From the NCBI GenBank assembly GCA_902771785.1, contig CACXYH010000012.1:1-40901 (forward strand): a DNA stretch of 40,901 nucleotides, read 5' to 3'. This DNA comes from an uncultured Prevotellaceae bacterium. GTDB taxonomy: Bacteria; Bacteroidota; Bacteroidia; Bacteroidales; Bacteroidaceae. The notes beneath the pieces were generated by a model. It ran no database searches. It saw nothing but the letters and a program-made list of their open reading frames with translations, and was not told the origin of the DNA. The position numbers and the translations under genes were made by a program. The stretch's first letter is position 1, and each line of letters opens with the position of its first letter. Below are positions 15,704-25,800 of the stretch, piece by piece.

Positions 15704-17713
15704 TTATTGCCAACGCAGGACGAACATCGTGAGGTCGTCGTTAGGCTCTGCCCCACCCCTGTGCTGCTCAACCTCCTGCTGCATCGACTCTATGACCTGC
15801 TGGGCAGAGTCGAACGGCATGTTGCGGAGCAGCTCCAGCATGCGGTCGTCGCCGAACTGCTGCTGCTCCATGTTCTCGGCTTCGTTGAGTCCGTCGGTAT
15901 AAAGGAAGATGGGGCGCCCGCTGATACAGGCTATCTCCTCGCCTTCGTACTCCATGCCTGGGAGCAAGCCTATCGGCACATTGGGCAGCATTTCGAGGAA
16001 GTCGGCGTGGTTCTCGCCTACGCCTATGACGGGAGGATTATGACCGGCATTGCAGAAGTCGAGATGGCCGGTCTTCAGGTCTATCAGGCCGAGGAAGAAG
16101 GTGACAAACATGCCTTGCGCGTTGTCGTCGCCACTCAGCGCGTTGTTCATGCGTGTGCATATCTCGGCAGGCATCATGCCCTGCTTGGCAAGGGTGAGGA
16201 ACAGGCGCGTGGCCTGAGCCATGAACAGGGAGGCTGGGACGCCCTTGCCCGACACATCGCCCACCGCGAAATAGAGTCTGTCGTTCTCAAGCAAGTAGCC
16301 GTAGAGGTCGCCTCCCACCTCCTTGGCTGGGGTCATGGAGGCATACATGTCGAGTCCGTCGAGCTGGGGGAAGTTGTGGGGCAGCATCGACATCTGTATG
16401 TCGCAGGCAATGCGGAGCTCGCTCTCTATGCGCTCCTGAGCAGCCTTTACCTCGGCAAGGCGCTTGGCTGCCTTGTGGCGCACGAAGATGTAGACGAGCA
16501 GGGCGAAGATGAGGGTGGCCATCATGCCGAGCCTGTTCATCTGCTGTTGCTGCTGTGCCCGCTCGCGTTCGGCCACCATCTCCAGCTCTTTCTGGTGGAC
16601 AGCCTCTTGCTCGCGGACATCGGCCAGACGGGTGCTGGTGATGGCCGAGTCGAGGTGGAGGGAGATGTCCATGCTGACTGCTCTTGCGGTGTCTAAGCGG
16701 CCCGCCCGCATATTGGCCTCATATTTTTTCAGCATCATCTTCTGAATGTTTTCCAGCGAATAGCTGGTCTTGAACTCCTCCATGAGCTTGTTGAGGCAGC
16801 TGTAGTTGTCGGCCGCCTCCTGCCAGCGTCCGGCTACCCTCAGATAGTCGACGCCCTGAATCTTGCCTTCGGCGGTCTGGCTGAACGGTGTCTTCTTGTA
16901 TTCTTCGTAAGTTTCGAAGGCTTTCTGCTTTTGGCCCAGACCTTCTAATGCCGTAGCAAGGAAGATGGCGTGGCGCGCCTTTTGCCGCTCGATGTATTCA
17001 GGACGCCCGTCGGGCTGCTTCTCATACTCGTCGATGAGGTCGCCGTAACAGTTGACCCATTCGAGCGCATTCTTATATTCGCCTATTTCCAGATAGTTGA
17101 AGCAGATGTTGATGACGCCAATCATGGCATCGCGACAGGAGGTGGCTCCCGGATGCTGCTGCATCAGCCTGCGGTGGTTCTGATAGCTGCGCTGGAGCGT
17201 GGAGTTTGTCATGGAGTCGGAAATGCCGAAGCGGCTTTGGCAACAGCCTACGTAGATGAGCAGGTTGGTGTAGTCGCTCGTCGTGTCGCAGCCAAGCTTC
17301 TGCAGGTGTTCCACGATGGGAACGGCCAGCTTCAACGCTGACTCGTATTCGCCCCAGATGCACTTCAGACCTGTCAGTCGGCTGGCCATGTTGACATAGA
17401 GATGAACGTCTTCTGGGCTGGTAGAATTCTTCAGTTCGGCAAGACCCGTCTTCCAGTAGAGCTCTGCCAGGCGCTTCTGCATCTGTCGGTCGTAGGAATA
17501 GCCCAACCAATAGTCGGCCTTTCCCTCAGAGATTGCCCCATCTTTTCTCAAGCTGTCGGCCAGCTTCGCTATCAACGCGTAGTCTCTTTCCTTATAAGCC
17601 TCATTTATCAGGCTGTCGGCCTCCCTGCGCTGGGTTTCGGTCACCTTGCGATTGCCGTTGCAGCCTGCCGTTAAGATGGCCAGGAAGACTATAAAATATA
17701 ATAGTTTCTTCAT
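15704..17713 (-). CDS. TPR lipoprotein with cytoplasmic SpoIIE/PP2C phosphatase domain
   Basis: The product is about 669 residues. Its N-terminus is a lipoprotein signal ending ILTAGC (Cys18). Residues about 25-365 are TPR-like helices, a Glu/Gln-rich coiled coil follows (about 365-395), and a membrane segment lies at about 396-412. The C-terminal 240 residues are a SpoIIE/RsbU-type PP2C phosphatase with VGGDLYG (Asp469), GDVSGKG (Asp486), NAGHNPP, YTDGLNEA (Asp607) and NDDLTM (Asp659, Asp660), so the metal ligands look intact. The expected topology is periplasmic TPR sensor and cytoplasmic phosphatase. SpoIIE-type enzymes usually dephosphorylate STAS-domain partners; none is encoded in this window. 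The ATG at 17713 follows the promoter box at 17756-17763, which excludes the longer start at 17809. Confidence 0.9.
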   Translation of the reverse strand: MKKLLYFIVFLAILTAGCNGNRKVTETQRREADSLINEAYKERDYALIAKLADSLRKDGAISEGKADYWLGYSYDRQMQKRLAELYWKTGLAELKNSTSPEDVHLYVNMASRLTGLKCIWGEYESALKLAVPIVEHLQKLGCDTTSDYTNLLIYVGCCQSRFGISDSMTNSTLQRSYQNHRRLMQQHPGATSCRDAMIGVINICFNYLEIGEYKNALEWVNCYGDLIDEYEKQPDGRPEYIERQKARHAIFLATALEGLGQKQKAFETYEEYKKTPFSQTAEGKIQGVDYLRVAGRWQEAADNYSCLNKLMEEFKTSYSLENIQKMMLKKYEANMRAGRLDTARAVSMDISLHLDSAITSTRLADVREQEAVHQKELEMVAERERAQQQQQMNRLGMMATLIFALLVYIFVRHKAAKRLAEVKAAQERIESELRIACDIQMSMLPHNFPQLDGLDMYASMTPAKEVGGDLYGYLLENDRLYFAVGDVSGKGVPASLFMAQATRLFLTLAKQGMMPAEICTRMNNALSGDDNAQGMFVTFFLGLIDLKTGHLDFCNAGHNPPVIGVGENHADFLEMLPNVPIGLLPGMEYEGEEIACISGRPIFLYTDGLNEAENMEQQQFGDDRMLELLRNMPFDSAQQVIESMQQEVEQHRGGAEPNDDLTMFVLRWQ

Positions 17714-17755
17714 TATTCGTAGTTTAGAAAATTCAAGAGTAGTTTTAAAATGCTG

Positions 17756-17763
17756 CAAAGATA
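17756..17763 (-). promoter_or_regulatory. Promoter of the SpoIIE-type phosphatase gene
   Basis: TATCTTTG on the minus strand is the -7 box. A minus-strand TTTG at 17787-17784 stands 20 bases upstream as the -33 element. The ATG is at 17713. Confidence 0.8.
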
Positions 17764-17893
17764 TAGAAAAAAAGTCAGATAAACAAATAAAGGATTGTTT
17801 TTTTGCCAAGAACCATTCAGAAGTCCCATCTGGCAGGAAGCACCTTTAATAACTTTTAACCGTAGACGACTTTGTCTTGTCAGATATTATAAC

Positions 17894-17901
17894 TACATTT
17901 G
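17894..17901 (+). promoter_or_regulatory. Promoter of the MscS-type channel gene
   Basis: TACATTTG is the -7 box and TTTG at 17871-17874 is the -33 element, 19 bases apart. It lies 17 bases before the ATG at 17918 and rules out the longer start at 17795. Confidence 0.8.
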
Positions 17902-17917
17902 CACGCCAAAAAATAAG

Positions 17918-20248
17918 ATGAGAAGACTACTACTATTATGGATTGCTATCGTGGGCTTTGCGCTCGATAGCCAGGCGGTGCTCAAGGAGAAAGACCTGGA
18001 GCAGACGCTGAACGTGCTCCGGCAGGAACTGACCGAGTACTACAAGGAACTGAGTGGAGAGGCCGGCGAACGACGGCAGCAGGACAAGCAGGTGCTCGAA
18101 CAATTGTTCGAGTCCATGCGGCGCTCTAATCAGAATGCGCTGATGCTCTACTCGCAGAAAAGCGACTACGTGTTCGACCTGACCTACGCCTGCCACGAGG
18201 CCATCGAGCAGTATCGCGACTTCCAGCGTAAGCAGGTGCCCTTCCGTGCCACGCTCGAAAGTACCGACGTGGAAACGGCCAAGCTCGACAGCCTCATAGG
18301 CAGTCTGAAGGCGATGCCCATCGGCATTCTGGGCCAACAGGCCAAGACCGACCGCAACGTGTGCATGACGCTGGCCACCAGCATTCGCAACCAGCTGGCC
18401 GAGCAACGCGGACAGACAACCGAGTACATGGGCTACTATGAGCAAACGGAGCAGCGCCTGGAGCGGCTGAACGATTACGCCAACCTGCGCTACAACGAGA
18501 TACAGACCAACATTTTCCGCAACGGCGGCGAAAACTATCTGAGCGTGATGCACAACATTGGCACACGATGGCAGGAACTGAAGGAAACCCTGGCCAACAA
18601 GTATCGCCCCAGCAACAACTCGCAATGGGACAGCGGCGTCATCTTCGGACTGTTCGGCCTGATTCTGTTCTACGTCATCGTGGCCGTACTGCTCAACCAG
18701 ATTGTGTTCAGACTGATGCCCAAACGACTGCACACTCCCGTCTTCCTCAAGAAGCGGGCCTGCATCATCATGGCTACGACCACCATCACCTTTGCCGTCA
18801 TCCTGGGCATTCTGCGCAACACCATCGAGCAGAACTTCTTCATCATGGCCTCGGGCCTGCTCATTGAATATGCCTGGCTGCTGAGCGTCATCCTCGTGTC
18901 GCTACTGCTGCGCGTCAATGGCGACCAGATACGCAGCGCCTTCCGCATCTATGCCCCGCTGGTGGTGATGGGCTTCCTGGTCATCACCTCACGCATCGTG
19001 CTGGTGCCCAAGGAGTTGGTCAACATGGTCTATCCGCCGCTACTGCTGATATGCACGCTGTGGCAATGGAGCGTCATCGTGCGCCACAACCAGAACATTC
19101 CGCGACAGGACATGTTCTACACCTACATCTCGCTGGCCATCTTCATCGTGTCGATGGCATGCTCGTGGCTGGGCTACACGCTGCTGGCCGTACAGGTGCT
19201 CATCTGGTGGATCATGCAGCTCACGTGCATCCTCACCATTACATGCCTGTCGAGCTGGCTGAAGAACTATGGCGACCATCACCACTTCGCCCAGAAACCC
19301 ATCACGCAGTCGTGGGCCTACCTGTTTATATACGAAGTGCTGCTGCCTGTGCTGGGAGTGCTCTCGGTGATGCTCAGCGTCTACTGGGCTGCCGAAGTGT
19401 TTAACTTGAGCGACCTGTGCTGGCGCATCTATAATAAGAACTTCATCGACCTGAAGGATGTGAAAATAAGCATACTGAAGCTCTCCATCGTCATCTGCCT
19501 GTGGTTCGTGTTCCGCTATATCACATCGACCATCCTTGCCTTCCTGCGACTGCACTTCGAAACGCAAGACCCCTCGACAGCTGCTTCGCGCGAGGTCATG
19601 GGCAAAAACGTCATTCAGGTGCTCGTATGGGGTTTGTGGCTCATGGTGTCGCTCTCGCTGCTGCACATCAGCGTGACCTGGCTGCTGGCCATCGGAGGCG
19701 GTCTCTCAACCGGTATCGGTTTCGCCTTGAAAGACATCATCGAGAACATCTACTATGGTGCCACGCTCATGGCAGGCCGCATCAAGGTGGGCGACTGGAT
19801 TGAGGTCGACGGCACAATGGGCAAGGTGGCCAGCATCAGCTACACGTCGACAGTCATCGAATCGCTCTATGGTGAGGTGATTACTTTCCAGAACTCACAA
19901 CTCTTCGCAAAGAACTACAAGAACCTGACCCGCAACCACGGCTATGTGCTGGCTGCCATCCCCTTCGGCGTAGCCTACGGCTCGAACCTGCATCAGGTGG
20001 CTCAGGTTGTAGAGGAAGCCGTAAACAACATGCACCACCAGTGGATAGACCCAAAGAAGAAAGTAAAGTCGGTAGTTACGACCATGAACGACTCGAGCGT
20101 CGACTTCAAACTTTTCGTATGGGCCGACGCCGTAAAGAAGGTCTACGTGGTGAGCGACGTGCTGAAGACCGTCTACGACACACTCAAGAAGAACGGCATA
20201 GAAATACCGTTCCCGCAACAGGATGTCTACATCAAGCAAATGCCCTGA
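17918..20248 (+). CDS. Large MscS-family mechanosensitive channel
   Basis: This 776-residue protein opens with a signal peptide (MRRLLLLWIAIVGFALDSQA). A periplasmic coiled-coil-rich region (about 25-235) follows, then about ten membrane segments. The C-terminal MscS pore and cytoplasmic domain begins around 580: the pore-helix stretch GGGLSTGIGFALKDIIEN, then the beta domain RIKVGDWIEVDGTMGKV. Channels of this size resemble the large YnaI/YbdG/MscK class rather than the compact MscS. The family releases solutes on hypo-osmotic shock. The gene is monocistronic, with its own promoter and a strong terminator after the stop. Confidence 0.9.
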   Translation: MRRLLLLWIAIVGFALDSQAVLKEKDLEQTLNVLRQELTEYYKELSGEAGERRQQDKQVLEQLFESMRRSNQNALMLYSQKSDYVFDLTYACHEAIEQYRDFQRKQVPFRATLESTDVETAKLDSLIGSLKAMPIGILGQQAKTDRNVCMTLATSIRNQLAEQRGQTTEYMGYYEQTEQRLERLNDYANLRYNEIQTNIFRNGGENYLSVMHNIGTRWQELKETLANKYRPSNNSQWDSGVIFGLFGLILFYVIVAVLLNQIVFRLMPKRLHTPVFLKKRACIIMATTTITFAVILGILRNTIEQNFFIMASGLLIEYAWLLSVILVSLLLRVNGDQIRSAFRIYAPLVVMGFLVITSRIVLVPKELVNMVYPPLLLICTLWQWSVIVRHNQNIPRQDMFYTYISLAIFIVSMACSWLGYTLLAVQVLIWWIMQLTCILTITCLSSWLKNYGDHHHFAQKPITQSWAYLFIYEVLLPVLGVLSVMLSVYWAAEVFNLSDLCWRIYNKNFIDLKDVKISILKLSIVICLWFVFRYITSTILAFLRLHFETQDPSTAASREVMGKNVIQVLVWGLWLMVSLSLLHISVTWLLAIGGGLSTGIGFALKDIIENIYYGATLMAGRIKVGDWIEVDGTMGKVASISYTSTVIESLYGEVITFQNSQLFAKNYKNLTRNHGYVLAAIPFGVAYGSNLHQVAQVVEEAVNNMHHQWIDPKKKVKSVVTTMNDSSVDFKLFVWADAVKKVYVVSDVLKTVYDTLKKNGIEIPFPQQDVYIKQMP

Positions 20249-20261
20249 AATATCCTGACAA

Positions 20262-20303
20262 AAAAAAGGAGCCTGAGCAAATGTCGCTCAGGCTCTTCTT
20301 TTT
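20262..20303. terminator. Bidirectional rho-independent terminator
   Basis: GAGCCTGAGC (20269-20278) pairs perfectly with GCTCAGGCTC (20286-20295). An A-run lies to the left and a T-rich run to the right, so it can end both the MscS gene and the convergent outer-membrane protein gene. Confidence 0.92.
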
Positions 20304-20322
20304 GATTGAATGTTCTCTCTGA

Positions 20323-20865
20323 TTAGAAGTTGAAGTACAGACCGAAGGTCAGGTTGTTGCCGCTCAGGTCGAGACCGAACTTGCTAGTGTTGTTGTCGTC
20401 ACCATCGGGGTTAAGCACGTCGTAGCCGATGAAGCCCAGATGAGAAACGAAGCTGATGTTGTCGCTCAGGCTTACAGCCAGACCCGGCTTCAGACCAATA
20501 GCGAGATCGTTCCAGTCAGCCTTAGAAGCTGTAGTGAATTCAACGCCACCATCGACGAAGAGGCTCACCTTACCAGCCTTCAGGTAAGTGTAGCGAGCAT
20601 AGGGATTGAAAGTGAAAGCGCTCTCGCTGATGCCGTTGATGTGATTCCACTTGTCGCTGACATAACCAATCACAGTACCTACGGCCCACTCGTCGTTCAG
20701 GTTGTAGCCAACCTCAGGAAGAATGATGAAGGTGGTCTCGCTACGGTCACCAGCGTTCTTCTGGCTGCTCCAAGCGTCGATACCAAGGCTACCGCCAACA
20801 TAAACCTGTGCGTTCACACTCATTGCTACGAAAGCAACTGCAATAAGAGAAAATAACTTTTTCAT
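20323..20865 (-). CDS. Small outer-membrane beta-barrel protein
   Basis: This 180-residue protein has a signal peptide ending SVNAQ (cleavage near residue 19-20). The mature part alternates hydrophobic and polar residues in strands, for example TFIILPEVGYNL and FTFNPYARYTYL, and ends with the typical C-terminal aromatic of outer-membrane barrels (TFGLYFNF). Its size fits an eight-stranded OmpX/OmpW-like or opacity-type barrel. It has its own promoter and a leader of about 75 bases, and shares a terminator with the MscS gene. The function is probably structural or adhesion-related but cannot be assigned. Confidence 0.85.
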   Translation of the reverse strand: MKKLFSLIAVAFVAMSVNAQVYVGGSLGIDAWSSQKNAGDRSETTFIILPEVGYNLNDEWAVGTVIGYVSDKWNHINGISESAFTFNPYARYTYLKAGKVSLFVDGGVEFTTASKADWNDLAIGLKPGLAVSLSDNISFVSHLGFIGYDVLNPDGDDNNTSKFGLDLSGNNLTFGLYFNF

Positions 20866-20945
20866 TTCTTTTTACCTTTTTAAATTGTTAAACATTTAGT
20901 CCTGTACCGCTGTGTGCGAAAACAGGAGGTTTCTTAAATCGGCTG

Positions 20946-20953
20946 CAAAAGTA
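20946..20953 (-). promoter_or_regulatory. Promoter of the outer-membrane protein gene
   Basis: TACTTTTG on the minus strand is the -7 box. A minus-strand TTTG at 20976-20973 stands 19 bases upstream. The 5' untranslated leader to the ATG at 20865 is therefore about 75 bases. Confidence 0.78.
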
Positions 20954-21047
20954 CAAAAAACTTTGTAACAACCAAAGGTTTTCCTGTTTTTTTTTCGTTT
21001 TTATGCGAAATTAATGATTAATTCTTGCAATTTAGAGAAGAAATGCG

Positions 21048-21055
21048 TAACTTTG
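21048..21055 (+). promoter_or_regulatory. Promoter of the kdsA-kdsD operon
   Basis: TAACTTTG is the -7 box, with a TTG at 21025-21027 as the -33 element 20 bases upstream. The kdsA ATG is at 21081. Confidence 0.78.
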
Positions 21056-21080
21056 CACGTTTGAAAGAGCTAAGAAAAGA

Positions 21081-21842
21081 ATGACAAACACTATATTTAT
21101 AGCAGGACCCTGTGTCATCGAGTCGGCTGAACTGCTCGATACCGTTGCCGTCAAGTTGGTGGAAATCAACCGAAGGCTGGGTACCGACATCATCTTCAAG
21201 GCATCGTTCGACAAGGCCAACCGCACGAGCATCCACTCATTCCGAGGTCCTGGCATTGACCGCGGACTGCAGATGCTGAGCGATGTAAAGCAAAAGCATG
21301 GCTTGCGCGTGCTGACAGACATCCACGAAGCATGGCAGGCAGAACCCGTGGGACAGGTGTGCGACGTCATTCAAATTCCAGCCTTCCTTTGCAGGCAGAC
21401 CGACCTGCTGGTAGCTGCGGCACGAACCGGCAAGACGGTGAACATCAAGAAAGCACAGTTTCTGAGTGGTCGCGACATGCGCTGGCCTCTGGAGAAAGCC
21501 CGCGAGGCAGGCGCCACAGAGGTGTGGCTCACGGAGCGAGGCAACATGATGGGCTACGGCAACCTGGTCGTCGACTTCCGCAACATCTGCGACATGCTCG
21601 AGTTGGTGCCTACGGTGATTATGGATTGTACCCATTCTGTGCAACGCCCCGATACGGCAGGCGGCAAGACTGGCGGCGACCGACGCTTCGTGCCCTCGAT
21701 GGCGCTGGCAGCCAAAGCCTTCGGAGCCACAGGTTACTTCTTTGAAGTGCACCCCACCCCTGACCAGGGACTCAGCGACGCAGCCAATATGCTTGAGCTT
21801 GACAAACTGGAAGGGCTCGTAGAAAAATTATTAAAAGATTAA
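21081..21842 (+). CDS. kdsA: 3-deoxy-8-phosphooctulonate synthase (Kdo-8-P synthase)
   Basis: This 253-residue enzyme condenses arabinose 5-phosphate with phosphoenolpyruvate to form Kdo 8-phosphate for lipid A-core synthesis. The N-terminal motif IAGPCVIES carries Cys11, the ligand of the metal-dependent class; the E. coli-type enzyme has Asn there. Further family motifs are FKASFDKANRTS, FRGPGID, TDIHE and a late HPTPDQGLSD loop. It is shorter than the E. coli enzyme because it lacks an N-terminal extension. It is followed after 16 bases by kdsD, whose product supplies its substrate. Confidence 0.96.
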   Translation: MTNTIFIAGPCVIESAELLDTVAVKLVEINRRLGTDIIFKASFDKANRTSIHSFRGPGIDRGLQMLSDVKQKHGLRVLTDIHEAWQAEPVGQVCDVIQIPAFLCRQTDLLVAAARTGKTVNIKKAQFLSGRDMRWPLEKAREAGATEVWLTERGNMMGYGNLVVDFRNICDMLELVPTVIMDCTHSVQRPDTAGGKTGGDRRFVPSMALAAKAFGATGYFFEVHPTPDQGLSDAANMLELDKLEGLVEKLLKD

Positions 21843-21858
21843 GAACAGAATACTGAAA

Positions 21859-22806
21859 GTGACTGTAAGAGAATACGGCATACAAGCAATCAAGGACGAA
21901 GCTCAGGCTCTGCTCGACCTCATTCCGAAGATGGACGAGCAGTTCGATCAGGCTGTGAAGCTGATGCTTCATTGCAAGGGCAAAGTAATTGTGACGGGCG
22001 TTGGCAAGAGCGGACACATCGGAGCAAAAATAGCCGCCACCCTCGCCTCGACAGGAACACCGGCCTTCTTCGTCAATCCGCTGGACGTCTATCATGGCGA
22101 CCTGGGCGTGATGACACGCGACGACGTGGTACTGGCAATCTCGAACTCTGGCCAAACCGACGAGCTGCTACGTTTCATTCCAATGGTGCTACACATGCAA
22201 ATACCCATCATCGGCATGAGCGGCAACCCACAATCGCTACTGGCCAAGTACTCCGACTGCCACCTGAACATCAGCGTAGCACGCGAAGCCTGCCCGCTGA
22301 ACCTTGCTCCCACCAGCTCGACGACGGCCACACTGGCCATGGGCGATGCGCTGGCCATAGCATTGATGGAAGAACGACACTTCCAGCCTCAGGACTTCGC
22401 CCACTTCCATCCCGGTGGCGAACTGGGTAAACGTCTGCTTACGACGGCACAGGACGTGATGCGTAGCGACGACATGCCGATACTACCACCAGAAATGCAC
22501 CTGGGCGAGGCAATCATCCACGTGAGCAAGGGCAAACTGGGACTGGGCGTGGCCGAAATAGACGGACACATTGCAGGACTTATTACCGACGGCGACATAC
22601 GACGAGCCATGGAACGCTGGCAGGCCGAATTCTTCGACCACACCGTGAGCGATATCATGACTCGCGAACCAAAGATGGTTTCGCCCGACACAAAGATAAC
22701 AGAAATACAGCGCATCATGCACAAGTACAAAATTCACACTGTACTGGTGGCCGATGCCGACAAGAAACTACTGGGTGTGGTAGACCACTACTCTTGCATG
22801 ATATAA
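21859..22806 (+). CDS. kdsD: Arabinose-5-phosphate isomerase
   Basis: This 315-residue protein converts ribulose 5-phosphate to arabinose 5-phosphate, the KdsA substrate. The N-terminal SIS domain carries VTGVGKSGHIGAKIAATLAS, NPLDVYHGDLG, AISNSGQTDELL and APTSSTTATLAMGDALA. The C-terminal half has two CBS domains (about 200-315), with VMRSDDMP and IMTREPKMVSPD at their starts. The start is GTG at 21859, since there is no in-frame ATG nearby and the family N-terminus fits. It forms an operon with kdsA. Confidence 0.95.
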   Translation: MTVREYGIQAIKDEAQALLDLIPKMDEQFDQAVKLMLHCKGKVIVTGVGKSGHIGAKIAATLASTGTPAFFVNPLDVYHGDLGVMTRDDVVLAISNSGQTDELLRFIPMVLHMQIPIIGMSGNPQSLLAKYSDCHLNISVAREACPLNLAPTSSTTATLAMGDALAIALMEERHFQPQDFAHFHPGGELGKRLLTTAQDVMRSDDMPILPPEMHLGEAIIHVSKGKLGLGVAEIDGHIAGLITDGDIRRAMERWQAEFFDHTVSDIMTREPKMVSPDTKITEIQRIMHKYKIHTVLVADADKKLLGVVDHYSCMI

Positions 22807-22831
22807 AATAAATAATGTATACATATATAAT

Positions 22832-25800
22832 ATGAGAAAATATAGGAAACTACTTCTTGCATTGCTGCTGATAGCACCTGTGATAGTCATGGCAGACTAC
22901 GTCTTCAAGACACTGGACGTAAGAAACGGACTGACATCGAGCCACATCAACTGTATACATAAAGACAAAAGAGGATTTATGTGGTTTGGCACGCCATCAG
23001 GACTCTATCGCTACGACGGATACAATTTCAAGAGCTTCCAATGCAACTCGCTGGACGGAAGTTCACTACCCGACAGCTACATTAAGAGTATTCAGGAAAC
23101 CAAGGACGGATCGCTCTGGATCGAGACCGCGGCCGGCTACTGCGTCTACAGCCCAAAGTCGGAAAGCTTCGACCGCGACATGAAGCAGATATTCACACGC
23201 ATGGGCATCGACAAGATACCTACCATCGTCTATCTGGACCAGCACTACAACCTGTGGGGCTATATTCCCAGCACTGGAGTGGTATGCTATAAGATGCAAG
23301 AACAGCTGCTCTACGAATTTGGCTACAATGGAGACGAGCGCGGCATTCCGCAAGGAACCATCTGCGCCATCGGAGAATGCAAGGACGGAGCAATCCTCGT
23401 CTACGACGACGGCCGCATCGTATGCTGCGACGTGATGCACCAGCAGCGTACGGTTTGGGTGAACGACGAGATAGCGCAGCGTAAGCTGAGACGCACCAAG
23501 TCGCTTCGCGTCTTTACTGACCAGCAGGACAACATCTGGATCTACGGTCTGGGCACCTTGTTCCAATATAACACGCACACCAAGGTCTGGAACACCAGCG
23601 TGGGCGACCAACTGGGACTGACAGGCATTGGCACAGACCACAGCGTGAACAGCATGGGCGGCGACCAAAAGGGAAACATCTGGATTGGTACCAACCGTCA
23701 CAGTCTGATGCGCTGCACCGTGAACGACCTGCGACTGGAGTCTGTTCCTCTGACCAGCATGAATGCCTTCCGGCCCATGGCGGGCAATGCATCCGTGCAA
23801 TGCATCTACATCGACGATACCAACCTGCTATGGGTAGGCACAGAGAAGTCGGGAGTTGCTTTCTGGGGACATCACATTCATAAGTTCGACACCAAGATGC
23901 TGGGCGACGTTACCGCTATGGCCGAAGATGCTGACGGAAACGTCTGGTTCGGCACCAGCGACAATGGCATCGTTGACTTCAGCGGACAACTCATCAGCCA
24001 GAAAGTGTCGGCCATGGCCTTTGCTGGCGACGGTAGCCTGTGGGTGGGCTCCACTCAGAACGGTCTGACCCGCATCAAAGATGGCACCTCACAGTTCTAC
24101 TCGCTGGCCAAGGATAGTCTGAAGACGCTGATCGACGACCACATCAATGCGCTGTGCACAGACAAGACAGGTAACCTGTGGATTGCTACCGATGGAGGTC
24201 TGCAGGTGTACAACCACCGAATGAACACCTTCTCGACCTACAGCCGCGAGAACGGAAAAATGCGCACCAACACCATCACCACGCTGTTCTATGGAAAGGA
24301 CAACCGACTCATCATTGGTACCAGCGAGGGAGTGGTCATCATGAACCTTTCTACCACCGAAGCCACGTATCTGACTGGTAACTCGACCAACTTGGAGAAG
24401 TTCACCAACACATACATCACACAAGTGTTTGAGGACTCTCGTGGCCTTATCTGGATTGGCACCCGTGAAGGCGTGAACATTCTGAACTTGGAGAACGACA
24501 AGCTGGACAAGCTCACAGAAAGAAACGGCCTCTGCAACAACAACATTTCTGGCATTGCCGAAGACAAGAACCACAACATCTGGCTGACGACCAGCAACGG
24601 AATCACCCGTGTGGTCGTGCAGAGAAACCATGAAGATAGCTCGTTTGGCTATGGACTCTACAACTATGATGTACGCGACGGCTTGCAGAGCAACGAGTTC
24701 AACCCAGGCTCTATCATCAAGCTGAAAGACGGAAACGTCATCTTTGGCGGACTCTATGGCGTAAACTGGGTACGGCCGAAGACTGCCGATGAAAAGAACG
24801 AACTGTCGGAAGTCATTCTAACCCAGTTCTTCATCGGCGAAGAGGAAGTGCTCACCGGACATACATACGACGGAAACATTCCGCTGCCGCAGGCTATCAA
24901 CGAGACAGACAAAATAGAACTCAAGAGCAGCCAGAACACCATCACCTTCAAGTTTGCAGCCGGCAACTACAACCAAAGCGAACGGCTACAGTTCCAATAC
25001 TGGATGGAGGGACTGGACGACATGTGGCGCAATGGTGATGCTCTGACTCATGGAGTCACCTTCACTAACCTGAAGAGCAAGACTTACCACCTACACGTGA
25101 AAGCCGTCAGCGCCGAAGGAGCTGTCAGCAAGCACGAACGTGTTATCACCATCGTCATTGATCAGCCTTGGCTGTTGTCATGGTGGATGTTGCTGGTCTA
25201 TGCCGTACTCATCATCTTCGCCATCTACCTATGGAAGAAAGGCATCGACAACCTCAACCTGATGTGGTCGAAGAAGAAAGCCATCATTTTGGCATTGCAG
25301 CGACAGCGAGACGAAATCAGGGATACTGGTGACGATCTGAGACAGCCCATGGCACGTATGGCCTCAATTATCAGCAACTTGTCTGAACGCGAGAACTCTA
25401 CACCGGAAGAGCGTGAGCAACTCAATGCACTCCACTCACAACTGCTGCAGATCATCACACGTATCAGCGACATGCAAACCACTCTGGAACATCCTGAGGA
25501 GAAAGCGAAGACCGACGTCGATAATCGTTTCGCCCTAAACAGCAAAGGCGAGCTGAACCTGCCGGAAACATTGATAAGCGATGAACTCACGTCGGAAATG
25601 CGTCGCCACATGGCCGACTCACCGACCATGAAGTTCAAGGTGCTCTTCATCGACGACAACGACGAATTCATCAAGTTCACCAACGCACGACTTAAGTATG
25701 TCTATGACTTCCATCCCTATAACGACATACGCAAGGCAGCTGATGACATCGAGATGATGATGCCAGACCTAATCATCTGTAAGCAGGATATGAGCCCGCT

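Noticed and set aside
22815-22824. ATGTATACAT palindrome between kdsD and the regulator gene
   Set aside because: It is a single 10-bp AT-rich palindrome in an AT-rich 25-base gap and could easily occur by chance. No repeats of it were seen nearby.
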